Shown: piece after piece, positions 27,405-35,689 of the stretch
Numbering within the stretch: the stretch's first letter is position 1
How the letters are laid out: the number at the start of each line of letters is the position of its first letter
Assembly: GCA_003526375.1 (NCBI GenBank)
Contig: DPDG01000026.1
Coordinates: 66,680-130,679, forward strand
DNA length: 64,000 nucleotides
DNA from: Lentisphaeria bacterium
GTDB taxonomy: Bacteria; Verrucomicrobiota; Lentisphaeria; Victivallales; UBA1829
Direction of reading: 5' to 3'
Translations under genes and position numbers: made by a program
The notes under the pieces: generated by a model
Told to the model about the DNA's origin: nothing
What the model saw: the letters and a program-made list of their open reading frames with translations, nothing else
The model's database searches: none

Positions 27405-27473
27405 ATGAGAAAATTCATGCCACATCCGTCCGCAGCCTCCTTTTCGCCGTTCCGGAGCACAAAAACATGTTGA
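27405..27473 (+). CDS. Possible 22-residue leader ORF before the DUF790 gene
   Basis: ATG at 27405 behind AAGGGAAACA encodes 22 residues and its TGA overlaps the DUF790 start (ATGTTGA). It may couple translation of helicase and nuclease. The nuclease gene has its own GGAG nine bases before its ATG, so the leader may be incidental. Confidence 0.3.
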   Translation: MRKFMPHPSAASFSPFRSTKTC

Positions 27474-28717
27474 CCAGAGATTTACTGCGTTACAGAATTG
27501 CGACGGGCAATGCCAAACCTTCTTTCATCGAGACGCGCGACCCTTCGCTCCTGAATTTCGCCTCACAACTGATCGCGGTCTATACCGACGGCTGCGGGTC
27601 AAAACGCATGGACGTCGAAGCCGCCGCGGCACAGATCGTCAATGCGAAACGCGACCTGAAACTGGCGCGCGGGCTTCAGAAGATCCTGGAAGACCGCTGT
27701 GAATATTCCTCGTGCAGCGATTATGATTATCCGGCGCTGCGGCAGGCTCTTTTCGCACGTTCCGCCGAACTGTTCAAAAATTCGGAACTCCCCGAAGATA
27801 TTTCCGTCTATCATGACAAAGTCATGGAAAGGGAAGAAACTCTCAGCAGCGGCATCTATGCAGACCTGCCGGAAAACGAACAGCTGACCGGCATCAAAAA
27901 GATTTTCCCCTCGGAACTTTTGGAACGCTACAACACCTCCCTGGTGCAGTCCCTGCTGCTGTTCAGTTCCGAACTGGAAGCGGAAATCGCAGAGGAGGAA
28001 CCGGCGGAATTGAGACGGTTGTTCAAATATCTGAAATTCTTCCGCCTGCTCTGCACCGCCGAGGCTGTCGCCGACAAAAAAAATAAAAAACAACCACAGG
28101 TCATCAGGCTCAAAATCGACGGTCCGGCGTCCATTCTGGAAAACAGCCTCAAATACGGGCTCCAGCTTGCCTCGTTTTTCCCGGCGCTCTGCCGGTTGAA
28201 GAAATGGAAAATATCCAGTGCGATCAAAGTAAGGGAACGCAATCTCAAGCTCAAACTGGACGAGACTTCCGGTTTGAAATGCCATTACACAAACTTCGGC
28301 GCCTACATCCCCGAGGAAATCAAGATGTTCCAGAGCTGCTTCAACCAGATGGAAACAACCTGGCAGATCATTGACCGCGCCCCCTATATCAAGGCGGAGG
28401 AAAACCGCCTGATCTTTCCCGATTTCAGTTTCCGCAATACGGCAACGGGACAGGAGCTTGACCTGGAGCTGTTCCATCAATGGCACGCGGGACAAATCAC
28501 GGAACGTCTGGATTATCTGGCAAAGCATCCTGAAATCGAACTCCTGATCGGTGTCGACCGCGCCTGCGTCAAAGGCGATGAAGAACTTCAGGAACGGATC
28601 AAAAAAACCGAGGGCTGCTTCCTGTTCAGCAAATTCCCCGGTGTGGAAAATGTCCGCAAGCAACTGGACAAGTGGAAAATGCGCGAGCTCGACAAACCGC
28701 CTTTTTGGATGATGTAA
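27467..28717 (+). CDS. DUF790 family protein (Bax1-like nuclease)
   Basis: 416 residues of the DUF790 family, whose archaeal member Bax1 binds XPB and is a DNA endonuclease. The N-terminus MLTRDLLRYRIATGNAKPSF and the core (QSLLLFSSELEAEI, LKYLKFFRLLCTAE, IKIDGP-type segment, FFPALCRLKKW) match. A C-terminal nuclease-like segment reads IFPDFSFRNTATGQELDLEL, a PD-(D/E)xK-like arrangement, then LLIGVDRACVKGDEE. The gene is 72 bases behind an XPB-like helicase on the same strand, the same order as in archaea. Genome maintenance is the simple reading; defence is possible but not shown by any other neighbour. Confidence 0.88.
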   Translation: MLTRDLLRYRIATGNAKPSFIETRDPSLLNFASQLIAVYTDGCGSKRMDVEAAAAQIVNAKRDLKLARGLQKILEDRCEYSSCSDYDYPALRQALFARSAELFKNSELPEDISVYHDKVMEREETLSSGIYADLPENEQLTGIKKIFPSELLERYNTSLVQSLLLFSSELEAEIAEEEPAELRRLFKYLKFFRLLCTAEAVADKKNKKQPQVIRLKIDGPASILENSLKYGLQLASFFPALCRLKKWKISSAIKVRERNLKLKLDETSGLKCHYTNFGAYIPEEIKMFQSCFNQMETTWQIIDRAPYIKAEENRLIFPDFSFRNTATGQELDLELFHQWHAGQITERLDYLAKHPEIELLIGVDRACVKGDEELQERIKKTEGCFLFSKFPGVENVRKQLDKWKMRELDKPPFWMM

Positions 28718-28780
28718 CCGGAAGACGATATTCCGGAGCGTCATTCCGAAACAATAAACAGCTTCTCAACCATACCTGCA

Positions 28781-28972
28781 TCACGATTTCGGTTTGTATG
28801 CGACAGTCCAGTCCGGCTTGAACGCATGCAGTGCAAGAACGTGGCTTGGCGGACTGAACACCCGCGATTGCCGGTCAACTCCGAATGCATTGGCGATTTT
28901 CAAAATCAGATTTCGCGGAATCAACTTGAAAAATTACGACAATACCGTCATCTTATGTTTCGACGGTTTCAT
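28781..28972 (-). pseudogene. Remnant of an IS4-type (DUF4372) transposase N-terminus
   Basis: In one frame, from an ATG at 28972 with AAGGA upstream: MKPSKHKMTVLS, a stop, then FFKLIPRNLILKIANAFGVD and RQSRVFSPPSHVLALHAF. This is the N-terminal signature of DUF4372/IS4 transposases (KHK...QxxxxIPRNxxxKxxxxxGVDKQSRxF...SHVxALxxAQL). A CAA-to-TAA change explains the internal stop, and the similarity ends after LHAF. No further transposase sequence follows. It marks one side of the AT-rich island. Confidence 0.65.
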
Positions 28973-29087
28973 GATATTTCCTTATCTTCTGGTTTAAAAA
29001 TATAAGTTGTATCATACGCCGTCTCCTTTCATTTTTTCACATTTCTATGGGATGGTCGTGTAATTTTTACGAAAATTGTTTCAGTCC

Positions 29088-29115
29088 TTGACAAACGGCA
29101 AAAAATGAGGATAAT
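29088..29115 (+). promoter_or_regulatory. Sigma-70 promoter at the start of the AT-rich island
   Basis: TTGACA (29088-29093), 16-base spacer and GATAAT (29110-29115; ATAATA with 17 is equivalent). It faces the island ORFs. Confidence 0.6.
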
Positions 29116-29197
29116 AGAATATAGAATGAATTGAATACAATTTAGATCGTGTCGTCAATAGTTAAAAGACCCAAGCCGCAATACACCCTGAGGATCT

Positions 29198-29479
29198 TTG
29201 GGACTATTTGGAGATGAAGAAAACAATTATAGTTCTAGACCTGAAGGCTCATTAATTAGTACATGGTTTGCGGAGCCTCCTTGGTTAAAATCTGGTCCGA
29301 CAAAATATTGTTTCAAAGTTCCATTTTCAAAATGTAATTATTCAAAGGCAAAAGCAGAAAAATTCTTAAGAGAACGAATAGGAAAAAGCTATTATATATA
29401 TTCCCTTCCATTTAATATCTGTTGGCATGATGCATTGAGGACTTTTTCTTATTTAGTTTTTATGACTCTTTGGAACTGA
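29198..29479 (+). CDS. AT-rich unknown ORF; possible toxin-domain fragment
   Basis: 93 codons from a TTG; no ATG start and no shine-dalgarno, and a TGA lies just upstream in frame. The first residues (GLFGDEENNY) recall the end of Rhs/YD-repeat cores, and the tail FLRERIGKSYYIYSLPFNIC followed by WHDALRTFSY has the look of an NlpC/LRAT-like cysteine peptidase segment (...NxCxxxA...). Both readings are weak. It could be the decayed end of a polymorphic toxin, with the next gene as its partner. Base composition is far more AT-rich than the surroundings, suggesting acquisition. Confidence 0.35.
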   Translation: MGLFGDEENNYSSRPEGSLISTWFAEPPWLKSGPTKYCFKVPFSKCNYSKAKAEKFLRERIGKSYYIYSLPFNICWHDALRTFSYLVFMTLWN

Positions 29480-29497
29480 ATATAAAGGAATGTTCTC

Positions 29498-29983
29498 ATG
29501 CGTAAGAAAATTATTATACTGCTGCTGGGATTTCTTCTCATGGTTATGGGATATTATGCTTACTGGAATTTTCCTGTAGCTATTATCACTACAATCATTA
29601 CAGATTTACAAAAAGAAAGAACAACGGATATAGAAATTCCAAAGGCAACCTCTTTAAGTTTTTACTTACAACTGGATAACCCTCCAAAGTTTTCCTTAAA
29701 CCCCAAGGATATTTATATCATATTAACAAATAAACAAGATAATTCAAAAACATTTATATATGGAAATGATTACCATAATGAGGCTAAAAGAATTTATTTC
29801 TCATCATCAAATAAGACATTATCCTCAAGTATAAAAGCTACATATTGCCATTATATATCTCCCGGAAAATATAGTATTACAGTTAAGTATGATTTCCCAG
29901 CCTCACCTTGTTTTACTTTAAAATGTCAAATTATTTCAACAGCAAAACATTTAAAAACATTGAAGCGAAACAAGGATAATTAG
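29498..29983 (+). CDS. Small membrane-anchored protein of unknown function
   Basis: 161 residues, AT-rich. It has a start with AAGGA eight bases upstream, one N-terminal membrane segment (KIIILLLGFLLMVMGYYAYW) and then a predicted beta-rich domain (ATSLSFYLQL, DIYIILTNKQD, AKRIYFSSSN, GKYSITVKYDFP) and a basic tail. I do not recognise a family. It follows the fragment at 29198 by 18 bases and is read from the same promoter. An immunity-like or envelope role is only a guess. Confidence 0.6.
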   Translation: MRKKIIILLLGFLLMVMGYYAYWNFPVAIITTIITDLQKERTTDIEIPKATSLSFYLQLDNPPKFSLNPKDIYIILTNKQDNSKTFIYGNDYHNEAKRIYFSSSNKTLSSSIKATYCHYISPGKYSITVKYDFPASPCFTLKCQIISTAKHLKTLKRNKDN

Positions 29984-30121
29984 AATATGCTACCAATGGG
30001 AAATAATGATTTTTCACGATGCTGGAATTTCTAGATAATCCTTGATGTAGTTTATTCTGAGAAGTTTTTGTAAGTCTAAATCATATACTTCAAAAGTTAC
30101 ATTAAAATAGGGGTATAATAA

Positions 30122-30576
30122 ATGAGAAAGATGATATTCTGCGGATTTGCTGTTATTCTATTGTTTTTTTTGTGTAAAATTATCTTTCAAGGAGATTTTC
30201 CTTATAGGAGGTATACTATGGCATGTGCTAATAATTTAAGGCATATCTATACTGCCCTCATGCAATACGCAAACCAGAACAAGGGATATTTTCCAGCAGC
30301 TAATACAGTTGAGGTATTAATTGATGGTAATTTTATACAGAAAAACTTTTTCAAGTGCCCATACTTATTTTTTAAGCACCCAGTATAGATGACATATCTT
30401 CATATCTTTTTCTATGTGAGGGGAAAAGCATTGGAGATGGGATTTTCCCTTTAGCGATGGATAAAAAAAGAAACCACGAAAAGCATCCCATCAATATTCT
30501 TTACAGTGATAACTCCAAGCTTCGGCTTAATGATCTTTGCGTCCAAGTTCATCTGATTGACCCTTCTTTTTATTGA
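30122..30576 (+). pseudogene. Pseudopilin-like gene with a frameshift, lacking the FTLIELL leader
   Basis: Start ATG with AGGGG eight bases upstream; MRKMIFCGFAVILLFFLCKI is a plain membrane segment. It is followed by MACANNLRHIYTALMQYANQ and NKGYFPAANTV, the conserved region after the pilin helix of PVC pseudopilins, and FFKCP. The frame then ends at a TAG (30386-30388). The adjacent frame continues with DDISSYLFLCEGKSIGDGIF, PLAMDKKRNHEKHPINILYS and DNSKLRLND, matching the C-terminal FADGH-type region, and stops at 30576. A one-base slip in the T6 run near 30367 would explain it. No prepilin peptidase motif is present, so it would stay as a membrane-anchored protein. Confidence 0.6.
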
Positions 30577-30668
30577 TGCATTTCAATATAGCACCTGTTT
30601 TGAGTTTTGTCAGATGAAATATTAACTTTTACAGATTAGTCAATGCGCGTGCCGCGCATACAAAGTTC

Positions 30669-30703
30669 AGCCCTGCGGGTCATCGGATCCGCAGGGCTTT
30701 TTT
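30669..30703 (+). terminator. Strong rho-independent terminator closing the AT-rich island
   Basis: Stem AGCCCTGCGG/CCGCAGGGCT with a ten-base loop and TTTTT. Just before it is another short palindrome, ATGCGCG/CGCGCAT (30642-30658). The 30577-30815 stretch has no gene. Confidence 0.85.
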
Positions 30704-30815
30704 CGATCTGTCCGGCAGAAACGCAAGCCGTTTTCCAATTCTTCAGGGAATGATTTTCATAGTATAACTCAGGTGATACTCCATCCCCTTTTTCCGCATT
30801 GCCGACTTTGATGTT

Positions 30816-31646
30816 TTATTCAAATACCGCGTGGCATGGTTGAAAACAACTCACAACTTCATTATCAGTTTCAACAACTGTTTCCAGCAGGATGGAACCG
30901 CGTCTCCAAGTCTCCCCCTCTTTCAGGCGTCCCCCCTTGAATCCTTCATATTTGAAGGAAAAAGTCCATTCCTTCCCATCGCTTCCGGAAACAGCTTTGG
31001 CAAGACAACGCTTTACGTCATCTGCAATCCGGAGATTCGGCATCGTGTATGTCTGGTAAAATTTAAGTTCGACATACTGGGCTTTTGAACGGGTTCTGCA
31101 CGTGATTGTAACTTCGTCTCCCTTTTTCACGGAAACAGGTTTGACCGTCACCGTGCAGGGCGGTTCCTTTACCATGGCAATTGAACTAAAGTGAATCTTT
31201 GCGTTATTGACATCCAGCCGAAAATAATGATTGCGTACTTTCTCCGTCAATTTCGGAGCCGCCGCCAGCGGAATGCAGTAAATTCCACGCGGAATACGGC
31301 TGACGACACTGCAAATGCCGATGTCAAGATTTGGATTGATCGAAAAAGCATGATACCCCGTTCCAATTCGTTCCGCGGAAACCACATTGATGCAGAGCCA
31401 CGGAAATTCTTTGGAGACAGGAATATAAATGCCGGTACTGCCGTTCCCCTCCATGAGAAAGCCATTATCCAGTGATGCAAGTGCCAGTTTATCTTTTTTC
31501 TGCCAAGTGAGAATTCCCGGTTTGTCGGCAACACTGAGCGCCTTTCCGTTTTCAATCCAGAGCGTATCCGCATCCGGACGCTCCACAATCTCAGCACAGA
31601 CACTCAAGGCGGCACATGCGAAAACAGCAACCATTGCTTTTTTCAT
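30816..31646 (-). CDS. Secreted protein of unknown function
   Basis: 276 residues with a signal peptide (MKKAMVAVFACAALSVCAEI). The mature part looks like two beta-sandwich modules: residues about 25-160 (GKALSVADKPGILTWQKKDK, DNGFLMEGNGSTGIYIPVSK, YCIPLAAAP) and a C-terminal module (CTVTVKPVSVKKGDEVTITC, YVELKFYQTYTMP, EWTFSFKYEGFKGGRL). I do not recognise a family. Its start overlaps the heparinase-like stop by four bases (ATGA), so the two are coupled, and a helper or carbohydrate-binding role is likely. Confidence 0.82.
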   Translation of the reverse strand: MKKAMVAVFACAALSVCAEIVERPDADTLWIENGKALSVADKPGILTWQKKDKLALASLDNGFLMEGNGSTGIYIPVSKEFPWLCINVVSAERIGTGYHAFSINPNLDIGICSVVSRIPRGIYCIPLAAAPKLTEKVRNHYFRLDVNNAKIHFSSIAMVKEPPCTVTVKPVSVKKGDEVTITCRTRSKAQYVELKFYQTYTMPNLRIADDVKRCLAKAVSGSDGKEWTFSFKYEGFKGGRLKEGETWRRGSILLETVVETDNEVVSCFQPCHAVFE

Positions 31647-34600
31647 TTTTCAAAACTCCTTTCTGTTGTTGTCATCAGCTCAATAATGGAATCCTTCCAG
31701 TCCGGAAAGACCTGAAAGCGCATACCGGTTTTGACGCCAGCCTTCACCAAGTCTACAGGCTCACACAGGGACCAGCGGAAACTGCTGTCATGGCGCATAT
31801 CGACATTCTCAAGGGTAAAAATCAACCCGAGTTCAGGAAAGGTGACTTTCGAGCCGGATAGATAATGCGTCAGCTCCCCACCCTTTCCGGTTTCCGTACC
31901 GGAAAACTGATTTCCCCGCAACAGTTTCTCCCCGCGTCCCATGTTGTCCCTGACCTCTCCACGGTGATCGATAAAGAATGGGGCATTTGCCAAATGAACA
32001 AGAGTCAGCTTTCCCTGCCGCTCTATTCTTTCCACCGTATATGCTTCGCGGCGTTTACCCCGGTTATAAGCGGCAATTACAGTATGTCCTTTAAGCACGT
32101 CACCCTCCGGCCAGTTTTCCGCGCCGGTAAGAACCAATACCGAACGGGACGGATCTCCGGAAATATCCCCTTCAAGCCGCTCAAGTCGTCCAGTCAAAGT
32201 TCCGCTGCCGTTTCCAATCAGAGTCCGACCGCGCCAAATCAGTTTCGTCCCGCCGGACACCGCAACATACTTTACCTTGCCTTTTGAATTGATACGAATC
32301 AAAGCTGCACGGGCATCCGTCAAAAAGAGCTCGCCATCCCATGCAGTCATCTCCGAAAACGGCTGCCAGACAACAATATCGCGGGAACCGTCGGCAAAAA
32401 GAATCTCCACTGCGCTTTTGTATTGGTTGACATGATCGTCGCACGGGATTTTCGACACGCCGGCAAACAGCGGTTTCTCTTTCTCCGCATGGAAACTGTA
32501 ACATTGAATGTAACAGTCGGACAATCCCTGCTTCGACTGAGCGCGCAGCCCTGCATAATGAATCGCATTTTCAAACTGAAAACGATATTTCCGCTCCCGT
32601 CCATTGAAAACCTCCCGGATCGTGACGGGGTAATGCCCTTCAGCGCGGACGGCTTTTGCGCTTCTGTTCAAAAAGCCATGAATGGAAAGCACATGCGGCT
32701 CCACAAGCATTTCCTGTAAGGGCAGAACCGTTTTCGGCGCCCAGGCGGCGTAATCGAAAAGCCACGCATGTCTCCAGCTTCCCCGGACGTCTCCTCCGAG
32801 GTTTACATTGTTCAGGACACGTCTCGGCTGAAAAATATCAGCGGCATTCATTTTAAAACTGTTTGCCGTATCGTCCGGCAGATCTTCCAGATGTCTGTAA
32901 TCCCTGCCACGCGTCAGCGTACTGTCGATCTCCCTGCCGCGCGAATGGAACAGCAGAAGATGACGATGTCCACCCGATACGGAGAAGAAATCCACCAGAT
33001 AAGGTGTTCCATCCGGACGAGTGACGGCGGCAAAAGCACGTTTATAAAGCCTGATTCCCTGATAAGATTTCGCGTTCATATCGATTCCATCAGCCTCAAC
33101 AAACTGGAATATTTTCTCTGGGAATCTCCCGGTACGGGCAACCAGATTACCGTAAGGAGCGCGACGATCCCCCTGTCCCCCGCGATATGCGGCATACCAT
33201 CCGTTTTCCGCCCAGTATTCATCAATGATCAGCGTATTCTTCGTCAACCCGGTTGTCATATCCTGTAAAGAAAAACCGCGCGGACGGGTATCCTCCGTCA
33301 CAAATGGAGCTGGATACTTCAACGCCCTGAACTTTTCCGCATCAGGAACCTTGTCCGTCAGGTCCACGGTCTGGCGGGTATCGCCATAGTGCTCCAGCAT
33401 GGGAATACCGCGATAAAAAAGTTGAATGCCGAGCATATCGTCATGCGAATGCCCCGAGACGCGGTCGTGCTGGAAAAAAAGTTCCATGCGTTTGTCCGCC
33501 GCACCGGCGCGGATGATGGAAAGTCCAAAACCGCCGAACTCCTCACCGGGAACCGTCTTTTCAGGCACAGGCTTCGTAATCCAATACTGAGAAGGATGGT
33601 CATCGCCATATGGAGCATTCCCCCCTCGAACCAGACTCGCCCTCAGGCGCGTCATCCCCGCATAACGCAGGAACGGATTCATCCGCAGGTATTCCGGGTC
33701 CTCGGCAAGCCCGGAACTACGGAACAGTCCCCACATGCCGCCGACCATGCCGGAGTAGGCAACGCTGCCCTCGGTGCTGATCCCGTCATGAAAATTTTCA
33801 TTATAAAGAAAATCTTCCATGATCTTCAGGAAGCCGCCGTAAAGATATTCATCCTGCAATACAATTCCAAGGCTGTTCAGCACGGGAGCATACATTCCGA
33901 TACCGTTCCCCATACACTGTTTCGCGCCATACGCACGGAACAGCAGGCTCCCCTCCTCAAACAGTTTCTTTCTGACCAGTTCCCTTCTGCCGTTCCAGCT
34001 TTTCGAAGGCTCCACCATCATATACGCATGGGCAAGATTATTGAAATAAACCGCCTCCATCGGTGTGCGGAAATTGTTTTCGGAAGCGGCAAGCCGCGCC
34101 GGTCCCAGCCAACCGTGATAACCCGAATCATGCTGCGCCGCTTTTGCAAGCAGCTCACTGCGAGGTTGCGGCTCCATGCTGGAATGTCCCATCCAGGGAT
34201 AGGATGGAAGGACTTTCGCAAATGCCTCCAGAACGGCAATGACTCTTTCCGCATAACGTTCGTCTCCCGTCGCATAATATGCTTTTGCAAGACTCGGAAG
34301 CACACCGCCGCTCCAAGTTCCGCAAAGGGACTGAATCCGCTCTTTGGCAAGATAATTCTCCGGATATGCCTTAACCGGTCCCGGAAGCCGGATCGGTTTC
34401 ACATGCGGAGACAGGTAATATTTCCGGGCATATTTCCTTCCGGAATAATCCAGAAAGAAATCGCTCCCCTGCGAACCGAACTCCGAAAGCTCCTTCCCCG
34501 TCTGCATGCAATAGATCCGATCGGGATCATTCACAAGATCATAACGGAACCACTTGCCGGAGAGCCCGCAGAAAGGGCATCCCCCCTGATGATAAGATGA

Positions 34601-34828
34601 ACTGTAAGCCGCAGTTTCCGTCAGTACGGGTGCAGGCGGCTCTTTCGGCACCAGGGATGCAAGTTTTTCAGGTGACAGTTTCAGATACGCTTCCGCTGCG
34701 GCAATCGTTTTCCGGTCCATGGAACGTTTTTCCGGTACCGGATACAGCGTTGCAGGAATCTTCATCTTCAGCTCTCCGGCACCCCCGGAAAGACAGAGAA
34801 CGGCAAGAACCCCAAGAACCATTTTCAT
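31643..34828 (-). CDS. Heparinase II/III-like polysaccharide lyase
   Basis: 1061 residues with a signal peptide (MKMVLGVLAVLCLSGGAG). An N-terminal segment has CPFCGLSGKW with a lone downstream Cys (YCMQTG), suggesting a metal or disulphide knuckle. It is followed by an alpha/alpha toroid (LPSLAKAYYATGDERYAERV, WLGPARLAASENNFRTPMEA) and a heparinase II/III beta-sandwich (ELFFQHDRVSGHSHDDMLGI then QLFYRGIPMLEHYGD). The His-rich GHSHDD loop is the family's active-site region. It lies in a GntR-regulated cassette behind a pseudopilin (ATGA overlap at 34825-34828). It would cleave a uronic-acid polysaccharide outside the cytoplasm; whether this is heparin, alginate or another glycan cannot be said. 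Confidence 0.9.
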   Translation of the reverse strand: MKMVLGVLAVLCLSGGAGELKMKIPATLYPVPEKRSMDRKTIAAAEAYLKLSPEKLASLVPKEPPAPVLTETAAYSSSYHQGGCPFCGLSGKWFRYDLVNDPDRIYCMQTGKELSEFGSQGSDFFLDYSGRKYARKYYLSPHVKPIRLPGPVKAYPENYLAKERIQSLCGTWSGGVLPSLAKAYYATGDERYAERVIAVLEAFAKVLPSYPWMGHSSMEPQPRSELLAKAAQHDSGYHGWLGPARLAASENNFRTPMEAVYFNNLAHAYMMVEPSKSWNGRRELVRKKLFEEGSLLFRAYGAKQCMGNGIGMYAPVLNSLGIVLQDEYLYGGFLKIMEDFLYNENFHDGISTEGSVAYSGMVGGMWGLFRSSGLAEDPEYLRMNPFLRYAGMTRLRASLVRGGNAPYGDDHPSQYWITKPVPEKTVPGEEFGGFGLSIIRAGAADKRMELFFQHDRVSGHSHDDMLGIQLFYRGIPMLEHYGDTRQTVDLTDKVPDAEKFRALKYPAPFVTEDTRPRGFSLQDMTTGLTKNTLIIDEYWAENGWYAAYRGGQGDRRAPYGNLVARTGRFPEKIFQFVEADGIDMNAKSYQGIRLYKRAFAAVTRPDGTPYLVDFFSVSGGHRHLLLFHSRGREIDSTLTRGRDYRHLEDLPDDTANSFKMNAADIFQPRRVLNNVNLGGDVRGSWRHAWLFDYAAWAPKTVLPLQEMLVEPHVLSIHGFLNRSAKAVRAEGHYPVTIREVFNGRERKYRFQFENAIHYAGLRAQSKQGLSDCYIQCYSFHAEKEKPLFAGVSKIPCDDHVNQYKSAVEILFADGSRDIVVWQPFSEMTAWDGELFLTDARAALIRINSKGKVKYVAVSGGTKLIWRGRTLIGNGSGTLTGRLERLEGDISGDPSRSVLVLTGAENWPEGDVLKGHTVIAAYNRGKRREAYTVERIERQGKLTLVHLANAPFFIDHRGEVRDNMGRGEKLLRGNQFSGTETGKGGELTHYLSGSKVTFPELGLIFTLENVDMRHDSSFRWSLCEPVDLVKAGVKTGMRFQVFPDWKDSIIELMTTTERSFEK

Positions 34829-35523
34829 TTATTCACCCCTTCTTTCAGTTGAGAATCCAAATTCAATTTCGACTGTGGATTCTTTACTTTGTCCACATGT
34901 CCGTCGTAATAACCGATGTTGAGAACACCCTTGGAATATTTCTTAAAAGCAGTATCATGCTGATAGACAACCCCTCTGCCGTGGCGTCCTCCGATATTGG
35001 CAAAACTCATATAGTCCGCTACCTGTGACCCAAGTCTTCCTGAATCAAGCTGCACCATGAAAGCAGACGGCTTGACTATGGATGCCTGTTTAATTAAAGG
35101 GCACGATGAACTGTTGAGACTGCCGGTAACGTAATTCCTGATATAATGGGTGTATGCAAACAAACCGTCATGGTAAGTCCCCCACGGGGTTTTCTCGGTA
35201 GCACAGACATACAGAGGAAGCTTCTTCATTCCATTCTTATCAAATGAAATCCCGGAATTCGTTTCCGGCTTCAGAAAAAGCCGGTAAACATATTTCTGGT
35301 AAGAATCTCCGTTGGAATAGAAGTTAACCGGCATGACATAACTGCAGTAGGCATCCGCATAATGACTGTCGAACAACATCTGCTGTCGGAGATTATTAAC
35401 GCAGGCGATACTCCGTGCCGTTTCTTTCGCCGCATTCAACGCCGGCAGCAGCATCCCCGCCAGAATCGCAATAATCGCAATCACGATGAGAAGCTCGATC
35501 AAGGTGAAAATCCTTGTTTTCAT
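34825..35523 (-). CDS. Pseudopilin-like protein with FTLIELL leader
   Basis: 232 residues from ATG 35523: MKTRIFTLIELLIVIAIIAI then LAGMLLPALNAAKETAR, CVNNLRQQMLFDSHYADAYC, a Cys in LPLYVCATEKTPWGT, SAFMVQLDSG and a C-terminal GGRHGRGVVYQHDTAFKKYS, LNIGYYDGHVDKVKN with the H-x-G and DGH boxes. It belongs to the same family as 6814 and 16889. The open frame extends upstream through copy C of the repeat, but that part is not protein. It is the second gene of a GntR cassette and overlaps the heparinase-like gene by ATGA, meaning equal expression of pseudopilin and enzyme. Confidence 0.93.
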   Translation of the reverse strand: MKTRIFTLIELLIVIAIIAILAGMLLPALNAAKETARSIACVNNLRQQMLFDSHYADAYCSYVMPVNFYSNGDSYQKYVYRLFLKPETNSGISFDKNGMKKLPLYVCATEKTPWGTYHDGLFAYTHYIRNYVTGSLNSSSCPLIKQASIVKPSAFMVQLDSGRLGSQVADYMSFANIGGRHGRGVVYQHDTAFKKYSKGVLNIGYYDGHVDKVKNPQSKLNLDSQLKEGVNK

Positions 35524-35675
35524 TCTTGAAATAAGAACAGAAGAACAAGGAACACGGAAGGAAGAAGCAGAAAAACATTGGAACAATTCAACATTAAAAC
35601 AATTCAGCAATCGAAGGAAGAAAGAAGGGCGGAACTGGCAACATACTGCCCTATATTGCTGCTGCCGGAGTGAAA
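35480..35675 (-). repeat. Leader-linked repeat, copy C (fused to a functional pseudopilin)
   Basis: Same order as copy A: an imperfect GGGC/GCCC hairpin near 35627-35663, the AT-rich block with GAACAATTCAACAT and CAATCGAAGGAAGAAAG (plus strand 35581-35625), then the leader. The 419 bases between the pseudopilin start and the GntR stop hold only this copy, copy D and about 120 bases with no feature. Confidence 0.75.
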
Positions 35676-35689
35676 TACCGCTTTTACAA

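Noticed and set aside
29198..29479. Complete Rhs toxin
   Set aside because: No Rhs core upstream, no ATG and a stop just before the supposed core end; kept only as a possible fragment.
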